Shown: positions 26,383-35,074 of the stretch, piece by piece
Layout of the letters: each line of letters opens with the position of its first letter
How positions within the stretch are numbered: the first letter of the stretch is position 1
Source: Plastoroseomonas hellenica
GTDB taxonomy: Bacteria > Pseudomonadota > Alphaproteobacteria > Acetobacterales > Acetobacteraceae
DNA: 64,000 nucleotides
Assembly (NCBI RefSeq): GCF_018129085.1
Contig: NZ_JAAGBB010000013.1
Coordinates: 62,001-126,000 of the forward strand
Direction of reading: 5' to 3'
The notes under the pieces: model-generated
Seen by the model: only the letters and a program-made list of their open reading frames with translations
The model's database searches: none
Told to the model about the DNA's origin: nothing
Program-made: the position numbers and the translations under genes

Positions 26383-27726
26383 TCAGGACTCCAGCAGGTT
26401 CTCCCGCAAGGTGCGTCCGGTGTATTCGGTGCGGAAACGCCCGCGGCGCTGCAACTCGGGGACCAGCAGGTCCGCGATGCCGATCAGGTCCAACGGCATG
26501 GAGACGGTGTGGCCGAGCATGAAGCCGCCGCGGCTTCCCGTCGCTTCAAAGGCCTCCTCCAGCCGGTCGGCGATCTCTGCGGCCGTTCCGGCCATGGTGG
26601 TGTCATAGTTGATCGCCTCGCGCCTGCCATGTTCGAAGAACTCGGCGCGGGTGAGCTCGGTCGCGGCGCCCACTTTCTCCGACAACTCGTGCAGGAACCC
26701 CATCGGTGACGCTTGGCTCGCGATGATCTCCTGGTGCAGCTCGCGAAGCGAGAACCGCTCCGGCAGGCGCGAGAAATCATAGCCGGAATTGTAGGAGAGG
26801 TAGGCGCCGACCGCCTCATCGGGCAGCGCCTGCATGAGCTGGTCCAGCCGCGCCACGGCTTCCCCTCTGGTTTCGGCCACCACCATCGGCGTCTGCCACA
26901 GGATGCCGACCTTTTCAGGGTCGCGCCCGAGCGCCACCAGCGCCTCGTCGAGCGCCTTGCGCTGGCGGATCTGCAGCGGCAGCGCCATGTCGGCGCCGAA
27001 GACGTGATCGGCGACATAGGCGGAGGCGCGGATGCCGCGCGGCGATCCGCCGGCCTGGATCAGTACCGGCCGGCCCTGCGGTGATGGCGGTGTGTTCAGC
27101 GGCCCATCGACCTTGAAGAATTGCCCGTGGTGATGAACGTCGTGGATCTTGCGCGGATCGCCGACGCGCCCGGTCGCGCGATCCCAGAGCATCGCGTCCG
27201 GTTCCGCGCTGTCCCAGAGCGCGCGACAGACATCAGTGAACTCCTCCATGCGGTCGTAGCGGGCGCCATGTTCCATGAGCTCGTCGAAGCCGAAATTCGC
27301 CGCGTCCGAGCGCCGGGTGGAGGTGACGAGGTTCATCGCGATTCGTCCGCGGGTGAGATGATCGAGCGAGTTCATCAGCCGCGCCGTGTAGTAGGGATGC
27401 ATGAAGGTCGAGGAATAGGTGAGCCCGAACCCGATATGCCGGGTGACCCGGGACATGGCGACCGCGATCGGGTTCAGGTCCTGGCGCGGCCAGTTCACGC
27501 CCCATTCGACGGCGGCGTCGCGATTGCCGCGCCAGGTGTCCGGCACGCCGGTGCCGTCACCGGAGAAGATGAGGTCCAGCATGCCGCGTTCGGCGATGCG
27601 TGCCATCTCCTCGAACATCTCGATGTCCGGGAAGATGTGCCCCGGCCAGGCACCCGGCATGCGCCAGCGCCCGGCCATGTGCGAGTAGGAGAAGTCGTAG
27701 CCGAGATGCATCTTCCGCTTGGGCAT
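26383..27726 (-). CDS. LLM-class flavin-dependent monooxygenase (NtaA/SnaA/DszA type)
   Basis: A 447-aa TIM-barrel FMN-dependent monooxygenase. It starts MPKRKMHLGYDFSYSHMAG, with GAGG about 9 bp ahead. Family segments include ARIAERGMLDLIFSGDG, HIGFGLTYSSTFMHPYYTAR, GRIAMNLVTS and VLIQAGGSPRGI. Relatives use reduced flavin from a partner reductase to oxidise chelators, sulfur compounds or other xenobiotics. No flavin reductase gene is adjacent. It stands alone after the MITE-like element and points the same way as the enolase-superfamily operon. The substrate is unknown. Confidence 0.92.
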   Translation of the reverse strand: MPKRKMHLGYDFSYSHMAGRWRMPGAWPGHIFPDIEMFEEMARIAERGMLDLIFSGDGTGVPDTWRGNRDAAVEWGVNWPRQDLNPIAVAMSRVTRHIGFGLTYSSTFMHPYYTARLMNSLDHLTRGRIAMNLVTSTRRSDAANFGFDELMEHGARYDRMEEFTDVCRALWDSAEPDAMLWDRATGRVGDPRKIHDVHHHGQFFKVDGPLNTPPSPQGRPVLIQAGGSPRGIRASAYVADHVFGADMALPLQIRQRKALDEALVALGRDPEKVGILWQTPMVVAETRGEAVARLDQLMQALPDEAVGAYLSYNSGYDFSRLPERFSLRELHQEIIASQASPMGFLHELSEKVGAATELTRAEFFEHGRREAINYDTTMAGTAAEIADRLEEAFEATGSRGGFMLGHTVSMPLDLIGIADLLVPELQRRGRFRTEYTGRTLRENLLES

Positions 27727-27804
27727 GCCGCTGATCCTCAGGCGAAGCCGATATCGGGCGCGAAGCAAGAATAGCGCCATCCAGCCGGCATCGGGGCAGG
27801 CCAG

Positions 27805-27963
27805 GGGCCTGTCTGAGAAAGGGGCGTGAGGGCCGTCGCGAGATTTTTCGTCCCTGGCGTGTCGGGTGACGCAGCCGATGCTGGCGGCACTCGGCGAGGA
27901 GGCCGGCGCGCCAGGGGGCGGAAAAGAACCGACAGGCCGACCCGCGGCCTTTCTCAGACAGGC
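27805..27963. mobile_element. MITE-like element with 18-bp terminal inverted repeats
   Basis: The 159-bp unit is bounded by GGGCCTGTCTGAGAAAGG (27805-27822) and CCTTTCTCAGACAGGCTC (27946-27963), inverted copies with one mismatch. The flanks are CCAG and CTAG, consistent with a decayed 4-bp target duplication of the IS5-family CTAG type. Inside, TTTTCGTCCCTGGCG and CGCCAGGGGGCGGAAAA are also imperfectly inverted, so the whole unit could fold back. There is no room for a transposase. It fills the gap between the LLM and enolase-superfamily genes. Confidence 0.62.
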
Positions 27964-27989
27964 TCCTAGCCCGCAGGCGGGCGGTGTCC

Positions 27990-29135
27990 TCAGGCGTAAT
28001 GCGCGACGCTGATGCTCTTCACCGCATCCTCGTCCACCTCCACGCCGAGGCCCGGCCCGTCCGGGACCACGGACTGGCCATTCTCGATCTGCAGCGGCTT
28101 GGTCAGGACCTCGACGCCCATGACCCAGGTCGAGGTATAGAACTCCGCACCGAGCGCGATGTTCGGGGTGGCGGAAACCATCTGCAGCCCGGCGGCGCTG
28201 GCGATGCCGCCTTCGAACATGGTGCCGCCATAGCCGATGATCCCGGCCGCCTCGGCGATGGCGGCGATCTCCCGCGCGCGGGCGATGCCGCCGCTTTTCA
28301 TGATCTTGATCGCCACCACATCGGCGAAGCGCTGCCGAACCATGGCGATCGCATCGGCCGGGCTGAAAACGCTCTCATCGGCCATCAGCGGCGTATCGAT
28401 GGCACGCGCGATTTCGGCCATCGCTTCCCATTGATGGCGCTTCACCGGTTGTTCGATGAAGGTCGGCTTGAAGACCTCCATCTCGCGCACCTGCTGGAGC
28501 GCGTTCCAGGGATCGAGACCCTGGTTGTAGTCGATTCTGATGTCGGCTGTCGGGGCAAGCGTCGAACGGAGGCGCTCCAGCCGCTTCATGTCCTCGGCGT
28601 GCGTCAGGAAGCCGGTCTTGACCTTGAAGATGTTGACGCCGAGGGACGCGACATGTCGCGCGAATTCAAGGTCGGCGTCGAAGTCGGGATTGGCGATGGA
28701 GACGCTCAAGGGAACCCGTTCCCGATAGCGGCCGCCGAGAAGCTGGGCGATCGAGAGGCCGAAGCGCTTGCCGGTGATGTCGAGCAGCGCCATCTCGATC
28801 GCAGCCTTCCCCTCGGTATGCCCGGTCAGGGCCTTCTCGATCTTCTGCATGAGGCTGCTGACGCGCAGCGGATCGGCGCCGATCAGGATCGGCTTCAGGT
28901 AGTGCGCGATGCCGGTGGCATTGGCCTCCGCCGTGCCCGTGAACACGGCCCAGGGCGCGACCTCACCCCAGCCGACCAGGCCGCCATCGGTGGTGATCCG
29001 CAGGATGGCGCCGGGCATGCTCCGTTCGATATCGCCGACGCCATGCCGCCGCTTCATCTTCAGCGGCCAGGCGATGACGTCGACGGATACGCCGGTGATG
29101 CGCAGATCGGAGGAAGCCACGTCAAACTCCTTCAT
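27990..29135 (-). CDS. Enolase-superfamily enzyme (mandelate racemase/muconate lactonizing type)
   Basis: A 381-aa enzyme that abstracts a proton alpha to a carboxylate. The N-terminal capping domain runs to about residue 125. In the barrel, FKVKTG carries the K-x-K acid/base lysine. Metal ligands fall in DYNQG, EQPV and ADES, and a second lysine in AIKIMKSGG. The spacing fits the muconate cycloisomerase subgroup. The ATG at 29135 starts MKEFDVASS; an in-frame GTG at 29120 has AAGGAG ahead and is a real alternative. It lies in the operon with Bug, CoA-transferase and dehalogenase genes, which suggests catabolism of a cyclic or substituted organic acid. Confidence 0.92.
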   Translation of the reverse strand: MKEFDVASSDLRITGVSVDVIAWPLKMKRRHGVGDIERSMPGAILRITTDGGLVGWGEVAPWAVFTGTAEANATGIAHYLKPILIGADPLRVSSLMQKIEKALTGHTEGKAAIEMALLDITGKRFGLSIAQLLGGRYRERVPLSVSIANPDFDADLEFARHVASLGVNIFKVKTGFLTHAEDMKRLERLRSTLAPTADIRIDYNQGLDPWNALQQVREMEVFKPTFIEQPVKRHQWEAMAEIARAIDTPLMADESVFSPADAIAMVRQRFADVVAIKIMKSGGIARAREIAAIAEAAGIIGYGGTMFEGGIASAAGLQMVSATPNIALGAEFYTSTWVMGVEVLTKPLQIENGQSVVPDGPGLGVEVDEDAVKSISVAHYA

Positions 29136-29197
29136 GATGGCAGGTGGCAGGCCGAGCCCCGGAGAGGCGCATCAAGCAGGAACCGGCCCGCTTCCTG

Positions 29198-29524
29198 TCA
29201 AGCCGCCTCCGGCAGCGCGGGGCGCCGCTCCCGCCAGGGCGTCGCGCGCTCATAGGCGTCGCCGGCGCGGAGCACCGTCGCCTCGTCGAACAGCCCGCCC
29301 ACGATCTGCAGCGACAGCGGCATGCCATCGGCGCCGAAACCCATGCAGAGCGCGAGCGCCGGATTGCCTGAGACATTGAAGGCCGTAGTGAGGTTGGTCC
29401 TGGTGAAGAGGGTCTCCGGCGGCACCGCCTGCAGGGTCTTCGCCGGCTCTGCGGTGGGCAGCATGATGAGATCGACCTCCCGCAGCGCCGTCTGCATGCG
29501 CGGCCGGGAAGCTGCATCTGCCAC
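29198..29524 (-). pseudogene. Amidase C-terminal remnant
   Basis: This frame encodes about 108 residues matching the end of amidase-signature enzymes: ALREVDLIMLPTAEPAKT, then FNVSGNPALALCMGFGADG and PLSLQIVGGLFDEATVLRAG. The catalytic Lys and Ser region, about 350 residues, is missing, and upstream sequence does not resume the family in any frame. The first possible codon here is GTG. It sits between the Bug and enolase-superfamily genes in the same direction, so an amidase gene was probably deleted from this operon. An intact amidase gene lies at 33615. Confidence 0.72.
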
Positions 29525-29612
29525 AACTGCTCCTCCAACTTCCGGCTGCGCTCCGGCGAACGCGAGCTCGGGATGAACCAGGTGGCGGTCCTGCGGCCGT
29601 GCTCCTGGCGGC

Positions 29613-30575
29613 TCAATCCGCGGTCAGCCCAAGTACTGTGACCAGCCCGCTCCAGCGCGCCGTCTCTTCGCGCACATAGGCTTTCAGCCGATCATCCGGC
29701 ACAGCGCCGACCTCGGCACCCTGCTGACGCCAGATCCGCGCCACCTCCGGAGAGGTGAGGGCGCGCCGCAGCGCAGCGCGCAGCCTGGTGATGATCGGCG
29801 CCGGCGTCGCCGCCGGCGCCCAGAGGGCATACCAGGTGCCGGCCTCCATCGCCGGCCCGCCGGCTTCCGCCATGGTCGGGATCTCCGGGAACAGCGTGGA
29901 GCGATGCCCGACGGTCAGCGCCAGGGCGCGCAGGCGGCCACCGGCGATCTGCGCGGCCGAGGTGCCCATGCCATCGAACATCATGGGACAGGTGCCGGCC
30001 AGGAGGTCGTTCATGGCTGGCGCGGTGCTGCGGTACGGCACATGGGTCATGCGCAGCCCGGTCTCGCGCAGGAACATCTCGGCGATGACATGCTGCGAGG
30101 TGCCGTTGCCGGAGGAGCAATAGGTCAGGCTGTCCGGTGCCGCGCGCAGCCGCGCCATCAGGTCGCGGAGATCGGTCAGCCCGGCCTGCGGATTGACGAC
30201 CAGCACATTGGGCACCACGGCGGTGATGCCGATCGGCACGAAATCCACGTCGATGCGATAGCCGCGCCGCGGGTAGAGCGCCTCCGCCATCGGCTGATGC
30301 ACGCCGCCCGAGAGCAGCGTGTAGCCGTCGGGCTCGGACCGTGCGGCGTTCAGCACGCCGATGGTGCCGCCGGCGCCGGCGCGGTTGTCGATCACGAAGG
30401 GCTGACCGAGCTCTTCCTGCAGCCTGGCAGCAATCGGGCGCGCGAAGCCGTCGACGCCGCCGCCCGGGCCATAGGGCACGACGATGCGGACCGGCCGTTC
30501 CGGCCATTCCGCCGTGGCCGGAAGGACCAGCCCGAGCAGCACCGTGGATGCCACGAGGATCTTCGACAGTCTCAT
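29613..30575 (-). CDS. Bug/TctC-family solute-binding protein
   Basis: A 320-aa exported binding protein. The signal peptide is MRLSKILVASTVLLGLVLPA then TA. The ligand-loop motif is WPERPVRIVVPYGPGGGVDG, with NRAGAGGTIGVLNAA and THVPYRSTAPAMNDLL further on. It lies 30 bp after the CoA-transferase gene and ahead of the amidase remnant and enolase-superfamily gene, inside one minus-strand operon under a divergent LysR gene. It probably captures the acid degraded by those enzymes. No cognate membrane subunits are nearby. Confidence 0.94.
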   Translation of the reverse strand: MRLSKILVASTVLLGLVLPATAEWPERPVRIVVPYGPGGGVDGFARPIAARLQEELGQPFVIDNRAGAGGTIGVLNAARSEPDGYTLLSGGVHQPMAEALYPRRGYRIDVDFVPIGITAVVPNVLVVNPQAGLTDLRDLMARLRAAPDSLTYCSSGNGTSQHVIAEMFLRETGLRMTHVPYRSTAPAMNDLLAGTCPMMFDGMGTSAAQIAGGRLRALALTVGHRSTLFPEIPTMAEAGGPAMEAGTWYALWAPAATPAPIITRLRAALRRALTSPEVARIWRQQGAEVGAVPDDRLKAYVREETARWSGLVTVLGLTAD

Positions 30576-30605
30576 ATGCGATTCCTCCCCATTCTCTCTT
30601 CGGCC

Positions 30606-31778
30606 TCAGCCTCCACCGAGCCAGTCGGCCAGCACCGCGTCTCGATGCTCGTCGAGCATCGGCGGTGCGCTCGGCGTCGGTGGCGGGCGGCCGTCGAAGC
30701 GGGCGGGCGATGCGATGCTGCGGGCCCGGCCGGCGGCGGGATGCGGCATGTCGTGGATCATCCCGCGGGTCGCGAGTTGCGGTGCTGCGCAGACCTCGCC
30801 GACGCTGCGGATCGCCCCGCAGGGCACGCCGGCGGCGCCGAGCCGGGCGACCCATTCGTCGCGCCCATGGCGGCGGATGATCGGCCGCAGCCGCGCCAGC
30901 AGCGCGTCCCGGTTCTCGACCCGCGCGGTCGCCGTGGCGAAGCGCGGGTCGTCGCGAAGCGCTTCGCATTCGGCGGCGGTGCAGAACAGCGCCCAGAACT
31001 TGTCGTTCGCGACGCCGATGTTCACCCAGCCATCGGATGCCTCGAAGGTCTCGTAGGGCACGATCGTCGCATGCGCATTGCCGCGCCGGGCCGGGCTGCG
31101 ACCGGTCGCGAAGACGATGCCGGCGTTGAAGGTCAGCAGCGACGCCATCGCGTCGAGCATCGCGACCTCCACCGTCCCGCCCCGGCCCGAGAGGTCGCGC
31201 CGCCGCAGCGCCGCCAGCACCGCCTGGGAGGCATAGAGGCCGGTCACCAGGTCGGCGACGGAGGTGCCGAGTTTGGTGGGGGGACCATCGGGCTGGCCGG
31301 TGATGTCCATGATGCCGCTCTCGCCCTGCACGATCAGGTCATAGCCGGGGCGGGCAGCATCGGGTCCTTCCGCACCGAAGCCGGTGATCGAACAGAGGAT
31401 GAGCCGCGGATTGACCGCGTGCAGGGCTTCGATGCCAAGGCCGAGCCGGGCCATGGTGCCTGGGCGGAAGTTCTCCACCACCACGTCGGCGCGGGCGGCC
31501 AGGGCCAGCGCCGTGGCGCGACCCGCCTCCGCGCGCAGGTCGAGGGCGATGCTGCGCTTGCCGCGATTGACCGAGAGGAAATAGGCGCTCTCGCCGCCCT
31601 GGAAGGGCGGGCCGTAGCGTCGGCTTTCATCGCCCTTTCCCGGCTCCTCCACCTTCACCACATCGGCGCCGAGGTCGGCCAGCAGCATGGTGGCGAAGGG
31701 GCCGGAGACGACCCGGGTCAGGTCCAGCACCTTGATGCCGGCCACCGGTGCCGGCCCGTCGGCCTCAGACCATGGCAT
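30606..31778 (-). CDS. Family III CoA-transferase (CaiB/BaiF)
   Basis: A 390-aa CoA-transferase that moves CoA between carboxylic acids. N-terminal motifs include KVLDLTRVVSGPFATMLLAD, LGADVVKVEEPGKGD and ENFRPGTMARLGLG. The QGESGIMDITGQPDGPPTK stretch and the Asp in SVADLVTGLYA, where the family's catalytic aspartate is expected, are kept. Its start overlaps the dehalogenase 3' end by 14 bp. In this operon it would activate an organic acid before further breakdown. Confidence 0.94.
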   Translation of the reverse strand: MPWSEADGPAPVAGIKVLDLTRVVSGPFATMLLADLGADVVKVEEPGKGDESRRYGPPFQGGESAYFLSVNRGKRSIALDLRAEAGRATALALAARADVVVENFRPGTMARLGLGIEALHAVNPRLILCSITGFGAEGPDAARPGYDLIVQGESGIMDITGQPDGPPTKLGTSVADLVTGLYASQAVLAALRRRDLSGRGGTVEVAMLDAMASLLTFNAGIVFATGRSPARRGNAHATIVPYETFEASDGWVNIGVANDKFWALFCTAAECEALRDDPRFATATARVENRDALLARLRPIIRRHGRDEWVARLGAAGVPCGAIRSVGEVCAAPQLATRGMIHDMPHPAAGRARSIASPARFDGRPPPTPSAPPMLDEHRDAVLADWLGGG

Positions 31779-32469
31779 CGGCGAGCGCCGTCATGCTGGG
31801 CAGGATCAGGTCCGGCTGATGCGGCCAGCCCGCGAAGGGCCGCTGGCGGCGGTCGATGAAGGCCGCGCGCATGCCGGCGGCCTTGGCACCGACGCAGTCG
31901 AATTCATGATTGGCGACGAAGAGCACCTCTCCCATCGCGACGCCCATCTTGCGGGCCGCCACCTCATAGGTCGCGCGATGCGGCTTGAAGGCATTGGCTT
32001 CGGCGACCGAGATCACGGCGTCGAAGGGAATGCCGTGATGCTTCTTCGCCTCTTCCAGCATGTCGGGGTCGCCGTTCGACAGCACGACCAGCTTGTATCT
32101 GGTCTGCAGCCGCGCCAGCGCCGCCGGCACCTCGGGGAAGCATTTGAGGCGCTCGATGCAGGAGACGAGCCAGCGCACCTCATCCTCGGTATGGGCGATG
32201 CGGGCGCGGGTCAGGACATGGCGGACCGAGAGATGGCCGATCTCGCGATAGGGCATGTGCTCGCGGTGCAGCAGCGCATCGATCATCGAATTCTCGAAAT
32301 GCGTGCGCCGCCACCAGGTGACGAATTCGTTCGCGCTGCCCTTCCAGCCCTTGGCCTTCAGGAAGTCGACCGCGACCTCCCAGAGCCCGGTCTGCATGTC
32401 GACGACCGTGCCGTACTGGTCGAACATGCAGATCTTGATGGTGTCCTTCAGCGTGTCGGTCATGGCCAT
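31765..32469 (-). CDS. HAD-family (S)-2-haloacid dehalogenase-like hydrolase
   Basis: A 234-aa HAD hydrolase of the type II haloacid dehalogenase group. The nucleophile Asp is in MFDQYGTVVD, the Ser/Asn motif is VVLSNGDPDML, the lysine is in AFKPHRATYEVAA, and the acidic motif region is VANHEFDCVGAKAAGM. I chose ATG 32469 because GGAGG lies 5 bp ahead; ATG 32463 is next. It leads the minus-strand operon with CoA-transferase, Bug and enolase-superfamily genes and is divergent from a LysR gene sharing a palindromic operator. Known relatives hydrolyse 2-haloacids to 2-hydroxyacids; other small acids are possible. Confidence 0.92.
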   Translation of the reverse strand: MAMTDTLKDTIKICMFDQYGTVVDMQTGLWEVAVDFLKAKGWKGSANEFVTWWRRTHFENSMIDALLHREHMPYREIGHLSVRHVLTRARIAHTEDEVRWLVSCIERLKCFPEVPAALARLQTRYKLVVLSNGDPDMLEEAKKHHGIPFDAVISVAEANAFKPHRATYEVAARKMGVAMGEVLFVANHEFDCVGAKAAGMRAAFIDRRQRPFAGWPHQPDLILPSMTALADAMV

Positions 32470-32524
32470 CGCGTCCTCCGATCCTTGACGGTCGGACGGT
32501 GCCGCCGCGCGGATGATCGAGGAA

Positions 32525-32551
32525 ATGGATAGTTGCAACGGTACTATCCAT
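32525..32551. promoter_or_regulatory. Perfect LysR-type operator between dehalogenase and LysR genes
   Basis: ATGGATAGT (32525-32533) and ACTATCCAT (32543-32551) are exact 9-bp inverted arms separated by TGCAACGGT. It lies in the 89-bp divergent gap, 7 bp before the LysR ATG and 55 bp before the dehalogenase ATG. Size, spacing and position fit an LTTR recognition site that represses its own gene and controls the divergent operon. Confidence 0.6.
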
Positions 32552-32558
32552 CTGGTGA

Positions 32559-33569
32559 ATGTCCGGCATGAACCTCAGGGCCATCGACCTCAACCTGCTC
32601 GTCGCACTCGACGCGCTGCTCGCCGAGCGCCATGTGACGCGCGCCGGGGTCCGGGTGGGTCTCAGCCAGCCGGCGATGAGCAATGCGCTCTCCCGGTTGC
32701 GCGCGCTGTTCGGCGATGCGCTGCTGGTGCGTACACCCGCGGGGATGGAGCTGACGCCGCGGGCGCTGGAACTGATCGAGCCCGTGCGCGGCGTGCTGCG
32801 GCAGGTCGAACGCGTCATGGTGACGGAGGAGGCTTTCGATCCGATGGACAGCCGCCGCAGCTTCACGCTGCGCCTGTCGGATCTGCTCGGCCGCCTGCTG
32901 TTGCCGGGGTTGATGGCGCGGCTCCGGGCGCAGGCACCGCATGTCACGCTGGACATCGTCCACCTGCCGCCGGCCGGCACCGTCGATGCGCTGGAAGCGG
33001 ATAGCTGCGACCTCGCGGTCAGCATGGGGCTGGCGCATGGCGGCTCCGTCCATGCCGAGCCGGTGCTGCAGGACCGGATGGTCTGCCTCATGGCGGCGGA
33101 CCATCCGGCGGCGGCGAAGACGCTGTCGCTCGATGACTTCCTGGCGCTCCGGCACCTCAAGGTCTCGATCAGCCCGACGGACAGCCGCTTCGCCGATGAC
33201 GTGCTGATCAAGGCGCGGCGCAGCCGGCATGTCGTGCTGAACCTGCCGCATTGGCTAGTGGTGCCGGATGTGGTGCGGAGGACGGATCTGGTCGCCGTGA
33301 TGCCGGAGCGCCTGGCCCGGCTTTTCCTGCGGGACACGCCTGGTCTCACCCTCTGCGGCCTGCCCTTCGCGGATGCCCCCTTCGCCTGGTCGCTTTATTG
33401 GCACCGGCGGCATGGTTCCAGCCGGGCGCTCGCCTGGCTGCGGCGCCTGGTCGTCGAGGCGATGCATGCCTCGGATCCGCGCGCCGACGGAGGCAGCGAG
33501 ATGCCACGCACCGGGCGGGCCGGAGATGCGGGGCAAGGGTCGGGAAGAAGGGTCGCGAAGCCGGGCTGA
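32559..33569 (+). CDS. LysR-family transcriptional regulator (NodD/NahR-like)
   Basis: A 336-aa regulator. The N-terminal helix-turn-helix spans MNLRAIDLNLLVALDALLAE through GLSQPAMSNALSRLRALFGD, in the NodD/NahR style. The effector domain includes RSFTLRLSDLLGRLLLPGL. The C-terminal 25 residues (from about 310) are polar and low-complexity. ATG 32559 or 32568 may be the start. It is divergent from the dehalogenase operon with a perfect palindrome between them, and 45 bp ahead of an amidase gene on its own strand, so it may control both. Confidence 0.93.
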   Translation: MSGMNLRAIDLNLLVALDALLAERHVTRAGVRVGLSQPAMSNALSRLRALFGDALLVRTPAGMELTPRALELIEPVRGVLRQVERVMVTEEAFDPMDSRRSFTLRLSDLLGRLLLPGLMARLRAQAPHVTLDIVHLPPAGTVDALEADSCDLAVSMGLAHGGSVHAEPVLQDRMVCLMAADHPAAAKTLSLDDFLALRHLKVSISPTDSRFADDVLIKARRSRHVVLNLPHWLVVPDVVRRTDLVAVMPERLARLFLRDTPGLTLCGLPFADAPFAWSLYWHRRHGSSRALAWLRRLVVEAMHASDPRADGGSEMPRTGRAGDAGQGSGRRVAKPG

Positions 33570-33614
33570 CCCTGTGGCCGACATGCGGCATGGTCCTGCT
33601 GCCCGCCAGCCAGC

Positions 33615-35066
33615 ATGGAGTGTCGCCGCGTGCCCTATGACCGCAGCCTGATCGACCTGACCGCGACCGAAGCCGTGGCGCTGCTGCGCCGCCGCGCCGT
33701 CTCGCCGGCGGAACTGGTCGAAGCGGCGGCCGGCCGGATCGCGGAGGTGGAGCCGGCGGTGAACGCGGTGCCCATCCTCTGCCTCGATCGGGCGCGGGGC
33801 CGGGCGCGAGCGGTCGCCGATGCGGCGCCGCGGCCGCACGACCCGAACTGGCTCGCCGGCCTGCCGATCACCGTGAAGGACCTCGATGAGGTCAGCGGCG
33901 TCCGCCACACCTTCGGCGGCTCCGTGCTGTTCGAGAACACCATCTCCGAACGCTCGAGCCCATCCGTGGAACTGCTGGAGGGGAATGGCGCCGTCACCCT
34001 CGGCAAGTCCAACTCACCGGAATTCGGCTTCAACGCGAGCACCATCAACGCGCTGTTCGGGCCGACACGGAACCCCCGCGACACCAGGCTGACGGTCGGC
34101 GGCTCCTCGGGCGGGGCCGCGGCTTCGGTCGCGACCGGGGAAGCCTGGCTGGCGCACGGCTCCGACCTCGGCGCTTCCATCCGCTTGCCGGCGGCCTTCT
34201 GTTCGGTGGTGGGGCTGCGGCCCTCGCCGGGCCGGGTGCCGCGCGCCCGACGCGGCATGGTGTTCAGCATGCTGCCGGTGGTCGGACCGATCGCGCGCAC
34301 CGTCGCGGATTGCGGCCTGATGTTGGACGCCATGGCGGCCGAGGTCTGGACCGATCCCCTCAGCCTGCCGAGCGCGGCACCCGGCACCTTCGCGGATGCC
34401 GCCGCGGCGCCTCGCCGCCTGGGCCGCGTCGGCTTCTCGATGGATCTCGGCGTGACGCCGGTGGACTCGGAGGTCGCCGCGGTCGTGCACGCCGCGATGG
34501 CGCGGCTCGCCGATGCGGGGGCCGGCATCGAGCACGCGGCGCCGGACCTCTCCCAGGGCCGGGACGTGTTCCACGCCATCCGCGGCGTCAATCACCTGGC
34601 TGCCTTCGCGCCGATGATCGCCCAGCACGGCGACGGCGTGATCCCGGAAATCCACTCCAGCACCGAGCGCGCGGCTGCCTTGTCAATCGCCGATTATGCC
34701 CGGGCCGAGAACGCCCGCGCCGCCATGTTCCAGCGTCTGATGGATTTCCTGGCCGAGCATGAATGCCTGATCTGCCCGACCGCCATCATGACGCCGTTTC
34801 CGGCGGAGTGGCGCCGCGTGGAGCGGCTGGGCGATCACGCCTTCGAATCCTACATCGACTGGATCGCCATCACCTTTACGCTCTCGCTCACGGGATGCCC
34901 GATCATCTCCATCCCCTGCGGCTTCACCGCGGGCGGCATGCCGGTCGGGTTGCAGATCCTCGGCCGCCCGCGCAGCGAAGCCACGCTGCTGCGCATGGCC
35001 GCCTGGTGCGAGCAGGTCCTGGGCGCGCTCGGCCACAAGCCGATCGATCCCGTCATCCGTTCCTGA
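33615..35066 (+). CDS. Amidase-signature family hydrolase
   Basis: A 483-aa amidase that hydrolyses a carboxamide. The Ser-cisSer-Lys triad can be placed: Lys in LPITVKDLDEVSG, cis-Ser in TVGGSSGGAAASVATG, and the nucleophile in GSDLGASIRLPAAF. The last motif is normally GSDxGGSIR, so the glycine before the nucleophile has become alanine. An in-frame GTG at 33630 has a GGAG-like site ahead and could be the true start. It follows the LysR gene. A truncated amidase lies across the divergent promoter at 29198. Its substrate may feed the dehalogenase/CoA-transferase operon. Confidence 0.93.
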   Translation: MECRRVPYDRSLIDLTATEAVALLRRRAVSPAELVEAAAGRIAEVEPAVNAVPILCLDRARGRARAVADAAPRPHDPNWLAGLPITVKDLDEVSGVRHTFGGSVLFENTISERSSPSVELLEGNGAVTLGKSNSPEFGFNASTINALFGPTRNPRDTRLTVGGSSGGAAASVATGEAWLAHGSDLGASIRLPAAFCSVVGLRPSPGRVPRARRGMVFSMLPVVGPIARTVADCGLMLDAMAAEVWTDPLSLPSAAPGTFADAAAAPRRLGRVGFSMDLGVTPVDSEVAAVVHAAMARLADAGAGIEHAAPDLSQGRDVFHAIRGVNHLAAFAPMIAQHGDGVIPEIHSSTERAAALSIADYARAENARAAMFQRLMDFLAEHECLICPTAIMTPFPAEWRRVERLGDHAFESYIDWIAITFTLSLTGCPIISIPCGFTAGGMPVGLQILGRPRSEATLLRMAAWCEQVLGALGHKPIDPVIRS

Positions 35067-35074
35067 TGGCGGTC

